A stretch of 21,977 nt of DNA from the IMG/VR virus record IMGVR_UViG_3300023116_000404, positions 1 through 21,977 of that record; one strand, written 5' to 3'. Below the pieces are notes generated by a model. That model was not told the origin of the DNA. It saw only the letters and a program-made list of their open reading frames with translations, and did not search any database. The translations under genes were made by a program, and so were the position numbers. Below are positions 15,919 through 21,372 of this stretch, piece after piece (positions within the stretch are counted from its first letter, which is position 1; each line of letters starts with the position of its first letter). Source of the stretch: a virus.

Positions 15919-16802
15919 TGGATAAAGTTTTTTACAATGAGGCGTCCGCTTCAAAATTAGGGTGGAAACCACAATGGTTTATACCGGGTCATGACCAGTT
16001 TGATAACAAATTAATTAATGCTATTAGAGCATATCAAAGAGCTCATGGCATGACGGCCGATGGAATGTGTGGCCCCGGGACTTATAGAAGAATACAAGCA
16101 GATCAAGACATGTTGCGTGATCATGTTTTTCAAAAAGTAAAAAGTGGTTCAAAGTTTATATATTATATGGGACAACCGTTTCCTATAGAATGGGATAAAG
16201 TTAGCACATATAATGATGATAATTGTTTAAAATTAACTGGTGCTATGAGAAGGCAGTCTAAGAAAAGAAATATTAAATATTTTGTAAATCATTGGGATGT
16301 TTGTTTAAATAGTGAAAGTTGTGTAAGAGTTTTAAACAAGCGCAATATATCAGTACATTTCTGTATTGACAATGATGGTTGTATTCATCAGTTAGCAGAT
16401 TGTAATGATATATGTTTTCATGCTGGTTCAAGTACTTCAAATGCAGCATCTATTGGTGTTGAAATAAGCAACGCATATTATCCTAAATATCAAGGATGGT
16501 ATGAGAAAAATGGTTTTGGAAAAAGACCTATAATTGACAATGCTACAGTACATGGGAAAGGCATGAAGCCCTTTACAGGTTTTTATGATGTGCAACTGGA
16601 AGCTGCAAAAGCACTGTGGTCAGCTATACATAATGCTGTGGGCATACCTTTAGTTGCACCAAATAGCAAAGACACTGTCGACAAAGATTTACAAAAAGGT
16701 AAGTTTAAAGGCTTTTGTTCTCACTATCACATAACTTCGCGAAAGATTGACTGTGCCGGTCTCGATATTTGGTCAATGATAGAAGATATTAAAAATAAAT
16801 AA
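15915..16802 (+). CDS. Endolysin: peptidoglycan-binding domain plus zinc amidase
   Basis: A 295-residue protein. Two adjacent ATGs at 15915 and 15918 are possible; GGAG (15907-15910) is better spaced for the second. Residues about 28-60 are a peptidoglycan-binding type 1 domain ('LINAIRAYQRAHGMTADG', then GPGTYRRI). Residues about 118-285 are an Amidase_2/T7 lysozyme-type domain: H126 in 'YFVNHWDV', E183 in 'IGVEISN', H270 or H272 in 'CSHYHIT' and C280 in 'KIDCAG' give the expected zinc site, with the H272-C280 spacing of eight matching T7 lysozyme H122-C130. It cuts the N-acetylmuramoyl-L-alanine bond of the cell wall at lysis. No signal peptide is present, so it needs a holin; the nearest membrane-protein gene is at 19938. 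The binding domain at the N-terminus is typical of phages of Gram-negative hosts. Confidence 0.87.
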   Translation: MMDKVFYNEASASKLGWKPQWFIPGHDQFDNKLINAIRAYQRAHGMTADGMCGPGTYRRIQADQDMLRDHVFQKVKSGSKFIYYMGQPFPIEWDKVSTYNDDNCLKLTGAMRRQSKKRNIKYFVNHWDVCLNSESCVRVLNKRNISVHFCIDNDGCIHQLADCNDICFHAGSSTSNAASIGVEISNAYYPKYQGWYEKNGFGKRPIIDNATVHGKGMKPFTGFYDVQLEAAKALWSAIHNAVGIPLVAPNSKDTVDKDLQKGKFKGFCSHYHITSRKIDCAGLDIWSMIEDIKNK

Positions 16803-16820
16803 CGTACATTGTTTCTAAAT

Positions 16821-16847
16821 TGGTATAATCTTATTACTATAAGATTA
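16821..16847 (+). promoter_or_regulatory. Extended -10 promoter overlapping a palindrome, before glnA
   Basis: TGGTATAAT (16821-16829) is a perfect extended -10 element (TGnTATAAT). No good -35 is seen at the usual distance, as expected for that type. TAATCTTA (16826-16833) and TAAGATTA (16840-16847) form a perfect eight-base inverted repeat with a six-base loop that overlaps the -10 and the likely start site. AAATT (16817-16821) and AATTT (16850-16854) extend it across an internal loop, ending next to the Shine-Dalgarno GGAG (16855-16858). It could be an operator or a leader hairpin. Confidence 0.55.
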
Positions 16848-16863
16848 CTAATTTGGAGATATA

Positions 16864-17934
16864 ATGAAAACTATTTTAGAATATGTTTGGCTAGATGGAT
16901 ATAAAACACAGAATCTAAGATCAAAAATAAAGGTTGTCAATACTGCTGATATAGATTTTAGTTTTGGTGATAACATGCCTGAAATATCAAAAATACCTGA
17001 TTGGAATTTTGATGGCTCTTCTACAAAACAAGCAGAGGGGGATAACTCTGAATGTTTGTTGAAACCTGTAAGAGTTTATAGGTGGCCATATTCAATAAAA
17101 AACCACTTTGTTGTACTTTGCGAAGTTTACAATGCAAATGGTATACCACACGTTACTAATAAAAGACATTTGTTAGAAAAATTACATAAAAAATATTTGC
17201 ATGATCATTTCTGGTTAGGTTTTGAGCAAGAATATTTTATTACAAAGAATAGAAGACCGCTTGGCTTTCCGGAAATGGGAACTCCTGGACCTCAAGGCCA
17301 ATATTATTGTGGTGTAGGAACAAATCAAGCTGTTGGTCGTAAATTAACTCTCCAACACATGTCAGCTTGTATTGACATGGGGATGGATATTACTGGCACA
17401 AATGCGGAAGTTGCTATTGGTCAATGGGAATATCAAATATTTGGTAAGTCACCTTTGAAAGCGGCTGATGATGTAATAATTTCTAGGTATGTTTTAAAAC
17501 TATTAGCAGAAGATTATGGATATGATATTAACTTTGATCCAAAGCCAATCGACGGTGACTGGAATGGGAGTGGTATGCATACTAATTTTTCAAACGAGTA
17601 CATGCGAGAAACTGGCGGAGAAACTTATCTTAAAGATTTAATGAGTATTTTTAAAGAAAAGCATCATGCTAATATTAAAGATTATGGCGAAGGCAACAGT
17701 ATGAGATTGACTGGTAGGCATGAAACACAGCATATTGATGTTTTCACTTACGGTATTGCTGATAGAGGCGCATCAATTAGGGTTTCGAATGATTTTGTGC
17801 GCAATGGTTATAAAGGTTACTTAGAAGACAGAAGACCCGCCAGTAATGCCAATCCTTATGTTGTATCTATTGCTATAATAGAAAACAGCTGTAGTGGTAC
17901 AATTGAATGCTCGGGAAGAAACAATGAAAAATAA
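16864..17934 (+). CDS. glnA: Glutamine synthetase, type II (GSII)
   Basis: A 356-residue protein, the length of eukaryotic and rhizobial GSII (about 350) and much shorter than bacterial GSI (about 470). It makes glutamine from glutamate, ammonia and ATP. GSII blocks follow in order: 'EYVWLDG' (6-12), 'WNFDGSSTKQAEGD' (47-60), 'FEQEYF' with metal ligands E121/E123 (120-125), 'PQGQYYCGVG' (143-152), 'NAEVAIGQWEYQI' (180-192), 'WNGSGMHTNFS' with H239, 'RLTGRHET' (281-288), 'YGIADRGASIRV' (296-307) and 'EDRRPASNANPY' (321-332). Every active-site residue I can check is present, so it is likely active. It has no adenylylation loop of the GSI type. The last 11 bases overlap the dam start. The gene has its own extended -10 promoter. 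Base composition is like its neighbours, so any acquisition is not recent. Confidence 0.93.
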   Translation: MKTILEYVWLDGYKTQNLRSKIKVVNTADIDFSFGDNMPEISKIPDWNFDGSSTKQAEGDNSECLLKPVRVYRWPYSIKNHFVVLCEVYNANGIPHVTNKRHLLEKLHKKYLHDHFWLGFEQEYFITKNRRPLGFPEMGTPGPQGQYYCGVGTNQAVGRKLTLQHMSACIDMGMDITGTNAEVAIGQWEYQIFGKSPLKAADDVIISRYVLKLLAEDYGYDINFDPKPIDGDWNGSGMHTNFSNEYMRETGGETYLKDLMSIFKEKHHANIKDYGEGNSMRLTGRHETQHIDVFTYGIADRGASIRVSNDFVRNGYKGYLEDRRPASNANPYVVSIAIIENSCSGTIECSGRNNEK

Positions 17935-18796
17935 TTTTAAACCACCATTTAAGTGGGCAGGTGCAAAAAACAGAATGTATGAAAAGTATGTAAGTGCTGG
18001 TTTTTTTCCGGCTAGCACTTCACATGATTTATTTGTAGATGTTTTTGGTGGCACTGGTTGTGTTTCTATGTGGGTTCGTGACCGGTATCCAAATTTACCT
18101 ATAGTCTTAAATGATAATAATAGATATATAGTCGAAATGTATAAAACAATGATCAGTGATACAGAAGACTTTGTAAAAGAATATAATAAAATAATCGCAC
18201 AATATTCTGTTTTGAATGTTAGTGATAGAAAGAAAATGTACTATCAAAAACGAGATGAGTATCGTTTACAATATGCAAAACTTGGTAGAATAAAAGAAAA
18301 TGCTACCTTATTATATTTAATCCAAACGGGCTTTAATGGCATATGGCAAACAATGAAAGAATCAGGCGACAGATATGCAACTCCTTCGGGGCTTCAAAAA
18401 AGCAATGGAAACTCTGTGACTTTTAGCGAAAGTAGATTAAGAAAATATATTGACTATTTAAGATCATTTACAATTACTTGTGATGATTTTGAAAAATGTA
18501 TGTTATCATATGAGAACGCATGGTTGTATTGTGACCCACCTTATAGAGACACTGTGCAGAGATATGGTAGTAGCTTTAACGATGACAAACAAGCATTATT
18601 GGTTGATACGTGTAAATTAGTTTCAAAAAGTGGTAACTTGGTTTCTATGAGTAACAAAGAAGTTGATAATTGGTTTTCATCTAGATTTGATCATACTTGG
18701 AATTTTAAAATATTTAACAATGTTAAATACACAGCAGGAAGACACAACAAAGGCTTTGGTGCGAAAGCAACAGAGGTCTTAATCAAAAATTATTAA
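17924..18796 (+). CDS. dam: Dam-type DNA N6-adenine methyltransferase
   Basis: A 290-residue protein, the length of Dam-type D12 enzymes. The ATG at 17924 is preferred to the in-frame GTG at 17894 because GGGAAG (17913-17918) precedes it suitably. 'PPFKWAGAKNRM' at 7-18 is the Dam motif X region that binds S-adenosylmethionine. 'DVFGGTGCVS' at 39-48 is motif I. 'LYCDPPYRDT' at 201-210 holds the catalytic DPPY (204-207). The arrangement X-I-target recognition-IV is class alpha, as in E. coli and T4 Dam. The recognised site cannot be read from the sequence; GATC is a guess. It would protect phage DNA from host nucleases or time replication or packaging. The start lies inside the glnA end (11-base overlap), so it is probably translated by coupling. 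Confidence 0.9.
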   Translation: MKNNFKPPFKWAGAKNRMYEKYVSAGFFPASTSHDLFVDVFGGTGCVSMWVRDRYPNLPIVLNDNNRYIVEMYKTMISDTEDFVKEYNKIIAQYSVLNVSDRKKMYYQKRDEYRLQYAKLGRIKENATLLYLIQTGFNGIWQTMKESGDRYATPSGLQKSNGNSVTFSESRLRKYIDYLRSFTITCDDFEKCMLSYENAWLYCDPPYRDTVQRYGSSFNDDKQALLVDTCKLVSKSGNLVSMSNKEVDNWFSSRFDHTWNFKIFNNVKYTAGRHNKGFGAKATEVLIKNY

Positions 18797-18804
18797 AAAT
18801 TATT
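18785..18804 (+). repeat. Tandem ten-base repeat across the dam stop
   Basis: AAAAATTATT occurs twice in direct succession (18785-18794 and 18795-18804), the dam stop codon lying across the junction. No function is evident; slippage in AT-rich sequence would explain it. Confidence 0.5.
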
Positions 18805-18810
18805 ATAACC

Positions 18811-18825
18811 GGTCGAGAGAAGACC
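18811..18825 (+). other. Small leader hairpin before the lipoprotein gene
   Basis: GGTC (18811-18814) and GACC (18822-18825) enclose the purine loop GAGAGAA. It lies about 12 bases upstream of the Shine-Dalgarno GGAG. The stem is only four bases, so it is a weak call. Confidence 0.3.
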
Positions 18826-18845
18826 ACAAACAAAATGGAGAACAT

Positions 18846-19010
18846 ATGATTTTATCAGTATTATTTTTATTTGCATGCGGCGATGATAAAGAAGACACTG
18901 CCATTGCACAAGAAACTGGAGAGGTAGAGATTGTTGAAGAAGCAGAAGAAGCAGAAGAAACTGAAGAAACTGAAGAGACGGAAAGCGGTGAGACAGAAGA
19001 AGCAGAGTAA
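18846..19010 (+). CDS. Small acidic lipoprotein
   Basis: A 54-residue protein with GGAG at 18837-18840 before its ATG. The N-terminus 'MILSVLFLFACGDD' is a very short hydrophobic segment ending in Cys11, with Leu at -3 and Ala at -1, close to a lipobox; Phe at -2 and the absence of a basic start are atypical. The mature part starts 'CGDDKEDTAIAQETGE' and continues as a Glu-rich low-complexity tail built from EEAEE, EET and TEE units, with no aromatic residues. If lipidated it would sit in the inner or outer membrane with the acidic tail free. Candidate roles are superinfection exclusion, an Rz1-like lysis factor (though Rz1 is usually proline-rich) or a decoy. Start context and coding-like pattern support a real gene. 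Confidence 0.58.
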   Translation: MILSVLFLFACGDDKEDTAIAQETGEVEIVEEAEEAEETEETEETESGETEEAE

Positions 19011-19113
19011 TAGACTGTAGTTGCAGTCACATATGGTCATGATACGGGCACGACGAGATGCTTGCTTTCAAAAGCCGGTGGAGACCATCAAAAAAAACCC
19101 GTATCTCTTTTTT
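19011..19113 (+). ncRNA. Candidate structured RNA upstream of thyX
   Basis: This gap holds several complementary pairs. GACTG (19013-19017) and CAGTC (19024-19028) form a hairpin with a six-base loop. GATACGGG (19041-19048) and CCCGTATC (19098-19105) form a perfect eight-base long-range stem, followed by TCTTTTTT (19106-19113), as in an intrinsic terminator. ATGGTC (19033-19038) and GACCAT (19083-19088) are also perfectly complementary and cross the long stem, which would give a pseudoknot or an alternative fold. GCTT (19064-19067) and AAGC (19072-19075) form a small inner hairpin. The stretch is clearly richer in G and C than its surroundings. It does not match a tRNA, riboswitch or ribozyme that I can name. 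It could be a small RNA, or a cis-acting attenuator of thyX. Confidence 0.42.
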
Positions 19114-19135
19114 ATATAACATTGGTAGAAGTAAA

Positions 19136-19858
19136 ATGAAAATAGAAATATATAATGACGGAATTGGAAGTGTAGAATATGTACAACACATGGGCGAAGA
19201 CATCACTGTAGTAAATAGTGCTCGTGTTTCTTTTGGCAAACAGAAAGATAATGTTGATGACAAAGATAAAAAATTAATTAATTATCTCATAAAACATAAG
19301 CACACTAGCACATTAGAGCACAATGTTATAACTTTTAGGTTTGTCGTACCTTTATTTATCAGGTCTCAACATCACAGACACAGAACATGGTCTTACAATG
19401 AAATAAGCAGGCGTTATACAGATGTTAACTTAAATTTTTACAAACCTAAAAAATTTAGAACACAGCATACAAGTAATAGACAAGCTTCTAATCCGGATGA
19501 ATTAATCAATCCCCGGGTTTACCCAACATTAAGTTTGATAAAAGCATCTGAATTATTAGAGTGCAGAATTAGTGATTGTTTGCAAACGTTTAATGATCTA
19601 ATAGATGTTGGTGTTTGTAGAGAACAAGCTAGGATGATTTTACCTCAGTGTTTATATACGGAATACTACGGGACTTGTAATTTAAATAACCTTTTAAAGT
19701 TTTGTGCCTTAAGACTTCACGATGGTGCTCAGTGGGAAATACAGCAAGTGGCAAAAGCATGCTTAAAAATTGCAAAAAAACATTGGCCAATAACTGTGAA
19801 TGCATGGATAAATAATCTTTCAGATGAGGATCTTAAAGCAGAATTCCTATCTGTGTAA
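19136..19858 (+). CDS. thyX: Flavin-dependent thymidylate synthase
   Basis: A 240-residue protein of usual ThyX length. The ATG at 19136 is chosen because the protein then begins at the family's normal first strand; an in-frame ATG at 19058 would add 26 residues unlike ThyX, crossing the structured region. The signature RHRx7S is 'RHRTWSYNEISRRY', preceded by 'FVVPLFIRSQHH'. 'HTSTLEHNVITFRF' matches the FAD/substrate part. 'REQARMILPQCLYTEYYGT' matches the R-x2-R-x2-LP segment, although the first Arg-Glu-x-Ala-Arg is the only conserved pair I checked. It makes dTMP from dUMP with methylenetetrahydrofolate and NADPH, using FAD and yielding tetrahydrofolate, so no extra dihydrofolate reductase is needed. 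The upstream Shine-Dalgarno is weak (GTAGAAG), so translation may be modest or regulated. Confidence 0.93.
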   Translation: MKIEIYNDGIGSVEYVQHMGEDITVVNSARVSFGKQKDNVDDKDKKLINYLIKHKHTSTLEHNVITFRFVVPLFIRSQHHRHRTWSYNEISRRYTDVNLNFYKPKKFRTQHTSNRQASNPDELINPRVYPTLSLIKASELLECRISDCLQTFNDLIDVGVCREQARMILPQCLYTEYYGTCNLNNLLKFCALRLHDGAQWEIQQVAKACLKIAKKHWPITVNAWINNLSDEDLKAEFLSV

Positions 19859-19860
19859 TT

Positions 19861-19886
19861 AAAATCGATTTTGATTTTTCTATAAT
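19861..19886 (+). promoter_or_regulatory. Palindrome and TATAAT between thyX and the next gene
   Basis: AAAATCGATTTT (19861-19872) is a perfect twelve-base palindrome just after the thyX stop, followed by TATAAT (19881-19886). I see no good -35 at standard spacing. The palindrome plus the following GATTTTTC could be a weak terminator, or an operator beside a promoter. Confidence 0.33.
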
Positions 19887-19937
19887 ATTTATATAAAAGG
19901 TAGTTCAGTTTTTGTATTTAATATTCGGAGAATTAAA

Positions 19938-20258
19938 ATGACAAACAATGAAGGCTGGGCTGAGTATTCTAAACTAGTCCTAAAAGAGTTAGAGACACTT
20001 AATAAATCAATTGAATCTTTAAATGAACAGATTAATGACTTAAAAAACGAAATTGCAGTTTTAAAAGAAAGAGAAGATAGGGTAAGTGGTTTATTGCAGT
20101 GGAAAGAAAGAGTAGACGAAATAGCTAGCCCTTCTCAGTTGAAAGAAATGAAGAATGATGTTGATGATCTAAAAAAGTTTGCAACTAAAGCAACTACGAT
20201 TTTTGCTGCAGTACAAGTTTTCATGGGTATGGTTTTTGCGCTATTAAAATATTTATAA
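19938..20258 (+). CDS. Coiled-coil protein with C-terminal membrane segment
   Basis: A 106-residue protein, ATG preceded by CGGAGAA. Residues about 12-50 show heptad-like Leu/Ile spacing ('LKELETLNKSIESLNEQI' and onward) typical of a coiled coil. After a short link with 'LLQWKERVDEIASPSQLKEM', residues about 82-106 form a hydrophobic segment ('IFAAVQVFMGMVFALLKYL') that should span the membrane with the long N-terminal part in the cytoplasm. The layout resembles XhlA-type proteins that accompany holins, but the family cannot be proved by eye. Since the endolysin lacks a signal peptide, a role in lysis is possible; anchoring a phage complex to the membrane is another option. Confidence 0.62.
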   Translation: MTNNEGWAEYSKLVLKELETLNKSIESLNEQINDLKNEIAVLKEREDRVSGLLQWKERVDEIASPSQLKEMKNDVDDLKKFATKATTIFAAVQVFMGMVFALLKYL

Positions 20259-20274
20259 AATATGTTTTAACACG

Positions 20275-20288
20275 GTATAGTACTATAC
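20275..20288 (+). promoter_or_regulatory. Perfect palindrome with possible -10, before the glycosylase gene
   Basis: GTATAGTACTATAC (20275-20288) is a perfect fourteen-base palindrome. TATAGT (20276-20281) within it could be a -10 box, so a protein bound to the palindrome would cover the promoter. No strong -35 is visible. It lies 25 bases before the start codon and has no T run, so it is not a terminator. Confidence 0.42.
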
Positions 20289-20313
20289 AAACTAATTAAC
20301 AAAGGGAGTATGT

Positions 20314-21153
20314 ATGCCGGAAGGTCCAGAATGTAGAACGTTTGCTTTAGGTTTAGCAAAAGCAATATCATATAAGACACTAGTTGATATTAATATCCTT
20401 AGTGGCAAGTATTCAAGAGAAGCACCAAAAGGTTTTCATGACTTGAAACCTAAATTGCCAATACAAATGGTTGGTGCTGGTGTTCATGGAAAATACATTT
20501 ATGCACTAGGTAGAGAAGATCAGTTAATCATTAGTTTTACTATGGGCATGACTGGCAATTTTTCAATTGAAAAACAAAAGCATTCTCGTGTTGAGTTTTG
20601 TTTTAGTGATAATTCACGTGTGTACTATAATGACACTAGAAACTTTGGCACAATTCGTTTTGATTTTGGTAAGGATTATTTAGTTGATAAACTAGAAGGA
20701 TTAGGGCCAGATATGTTAGTGGAAGATATATCAGACCAAAATTTTATTACCCTACTAAGAGCTAAAAATAAATGGAATATTTGCAAAGCTTTGATGGATC
20801 AACATGTTATTGCTGGCGTAGGGAATTATGTAAAAGCTGATAGTCTATGGTTGTCAAAAATAAACCCTAATGCTAAAATATCTGATTTAGAAGATGGTGA
20901 ATTAGCAGTGTTGAACAGATCTGTCAAAAAAGTTTTAAGAACCAGTTTTGAAGAAGGTGGTGCAACTTTTAAATCTTATAGTGACATTAATGGCAATTTA
21001 GGTAATTACTCCCGGCGTTTTTTAGTGTATAATCAAAAAAGTGACCCTGAAGGAAACTTAGTAGAAAAAATAAAAACACCTGATGGTAGAACAACGCATT
21101 GGTCGCCTAAGGTACAAACTAATGGAGATAACAATGAGCCTAAAACTGTCTGA
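20314..21153 (+). CDS. Fpg/Nei-family DNA glycosylase with zincless finger
   Basis: A 279-residue protein, AAGGGAG upstream. After Met removal it begins 'PEGPECR', the catalytic Pro nucleophile and Glu of Fpg/Nei enzymes. K60 in 'GVHGKYIYAL' is the conserved lysine of the N-terminal domain. 'FTMGMTGNF' and 'NDTRNFGTIRF' (106-116) match further family blocks. The helix-two-turn-helix is 'IAGVGNYVKADSLW' (167-180), with the Asn that touches the DNA backbone. The C-terminal finger keeps its shape ('VYNQKSDPEGNLVEKI' then 'GRTTHWSPKVQT'), including the catalytic Arg (R259), but all four zinc-binding cysteines are absent. This is the zincless-finger type known from NEIL1, plant Fpg and mimivirus Nei. 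It removes oxidised bases and cuts the strand by beta/delta elimination. Whether it prefers 8-oxoguanine or oxidised pyrimidines cannot be told. Confidence 0.88.
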   Translation: MPEGPECRTFALGLAKAISYKTLVDINILSGKYSREAPKGFHDLKPKLPIQMVGAGVHGKYIYALGREDQLIISFTMGMTGNFSIEKQKHSRVEFCFSDNSRVYYNDTRNFGTIRFDFGKDYLVDKLEGLGPDMLVEDISDQNFITLLRAKNKWNICKALMDQHVIAGVGNYVKADSLWLSKINPNAKISDLEDGELAVLNRSVKKVLRTSFEEGGATFKSYSDINGNLGNYSRRFLVYNQKSDPEGNLVEKIKTPDGRTTHWSPKVQTNGDNNEPKTV

Positions 21154-21370
21154 CGAAACAATAGCACATATAGCTAAAATTATTCAAGTAGCAATACTTA
21201 GTGGTACTGATATAGTCGATCATTTAAGACTTTTGTCTTTGGTAAAAAATGATGAAGATTATTTGGTCCCTTCACCTGAAACTAATGAATTATTTGAAAA
21301 AAGTATTCAGGACATGTTAAAAGATATTGAACAAAAGAATTTTGAAAAAGAAATTGTTACGGATGAATAA
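21134..21370 (+). CDS. Small unknown protein overlapping the glycosylase gene
   Basis: A 78-residue protein that I do not recognise. The ATG at 21134 is preceded by GGAG (21124-21127) and lies within the last 20 bases of the glycosylase gene; an ATG at 21083 in the same frame lacks such a site. It is mostly helical: 'LSDETIAHIAKIIQVAILSG' is followed by 'DIVDHLRLL', and the C-terminal half is acidic with Glu/Lys-rich helix. It has no cysteines, no membrane segment and no signal peptide. Its start, with 'LSDETIAHIAKIIQVAILSGT', looks like a small helix-bundle or helix-turn-helix-sized domain, perhaps a regulator or a complex subunit. Its neighbours suggest expression with the glycosylase and the J-domain protein. 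Confidence 0.62.
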   Translation: MSLKLSDETIAHIAKIIQVAILSGTDIVDHLRLLSLVKNDEDYLVPSPETNELFEKSIQDMLKDIEQKNFEKEIVTDE

Positions 21371-21372
21371 TA

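Noticed and set aside
16803-16863. Glutamine riboswitch (glnA RNA type) in the glnA leader
   Set aside because: I looked for it because it regulates glnA in cyanobacteria and occurs in cyanophages, but the 61-base leader is too short and AT-rich and shows only a simple inverted repeat.
17894-17896. GTG at 17894 as the dam start
   Set aside because: It would lengthen the overlap with glnA and add residues absent from Dam proteins, while ATG 17924 has a proper Shine-Dalgarno.
18803-19030. Open frame on the - strand rich in Ser/Val
   Set aside because: It is the mirror of the Glu-rich repeats of the lipoprotein gene; its composition follows from the repeated GAAGAA/ACTGAA codons and it has no ribosome-binding site of note.
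19058-19135. N-terminal extension of ThyX from an upstream ATG
   Set aside because: The added 26 residues do not look like ThyX, have no good Shine-Dalgarno, and lie over strongly complementary sequence; the start at 19136 fits the family.
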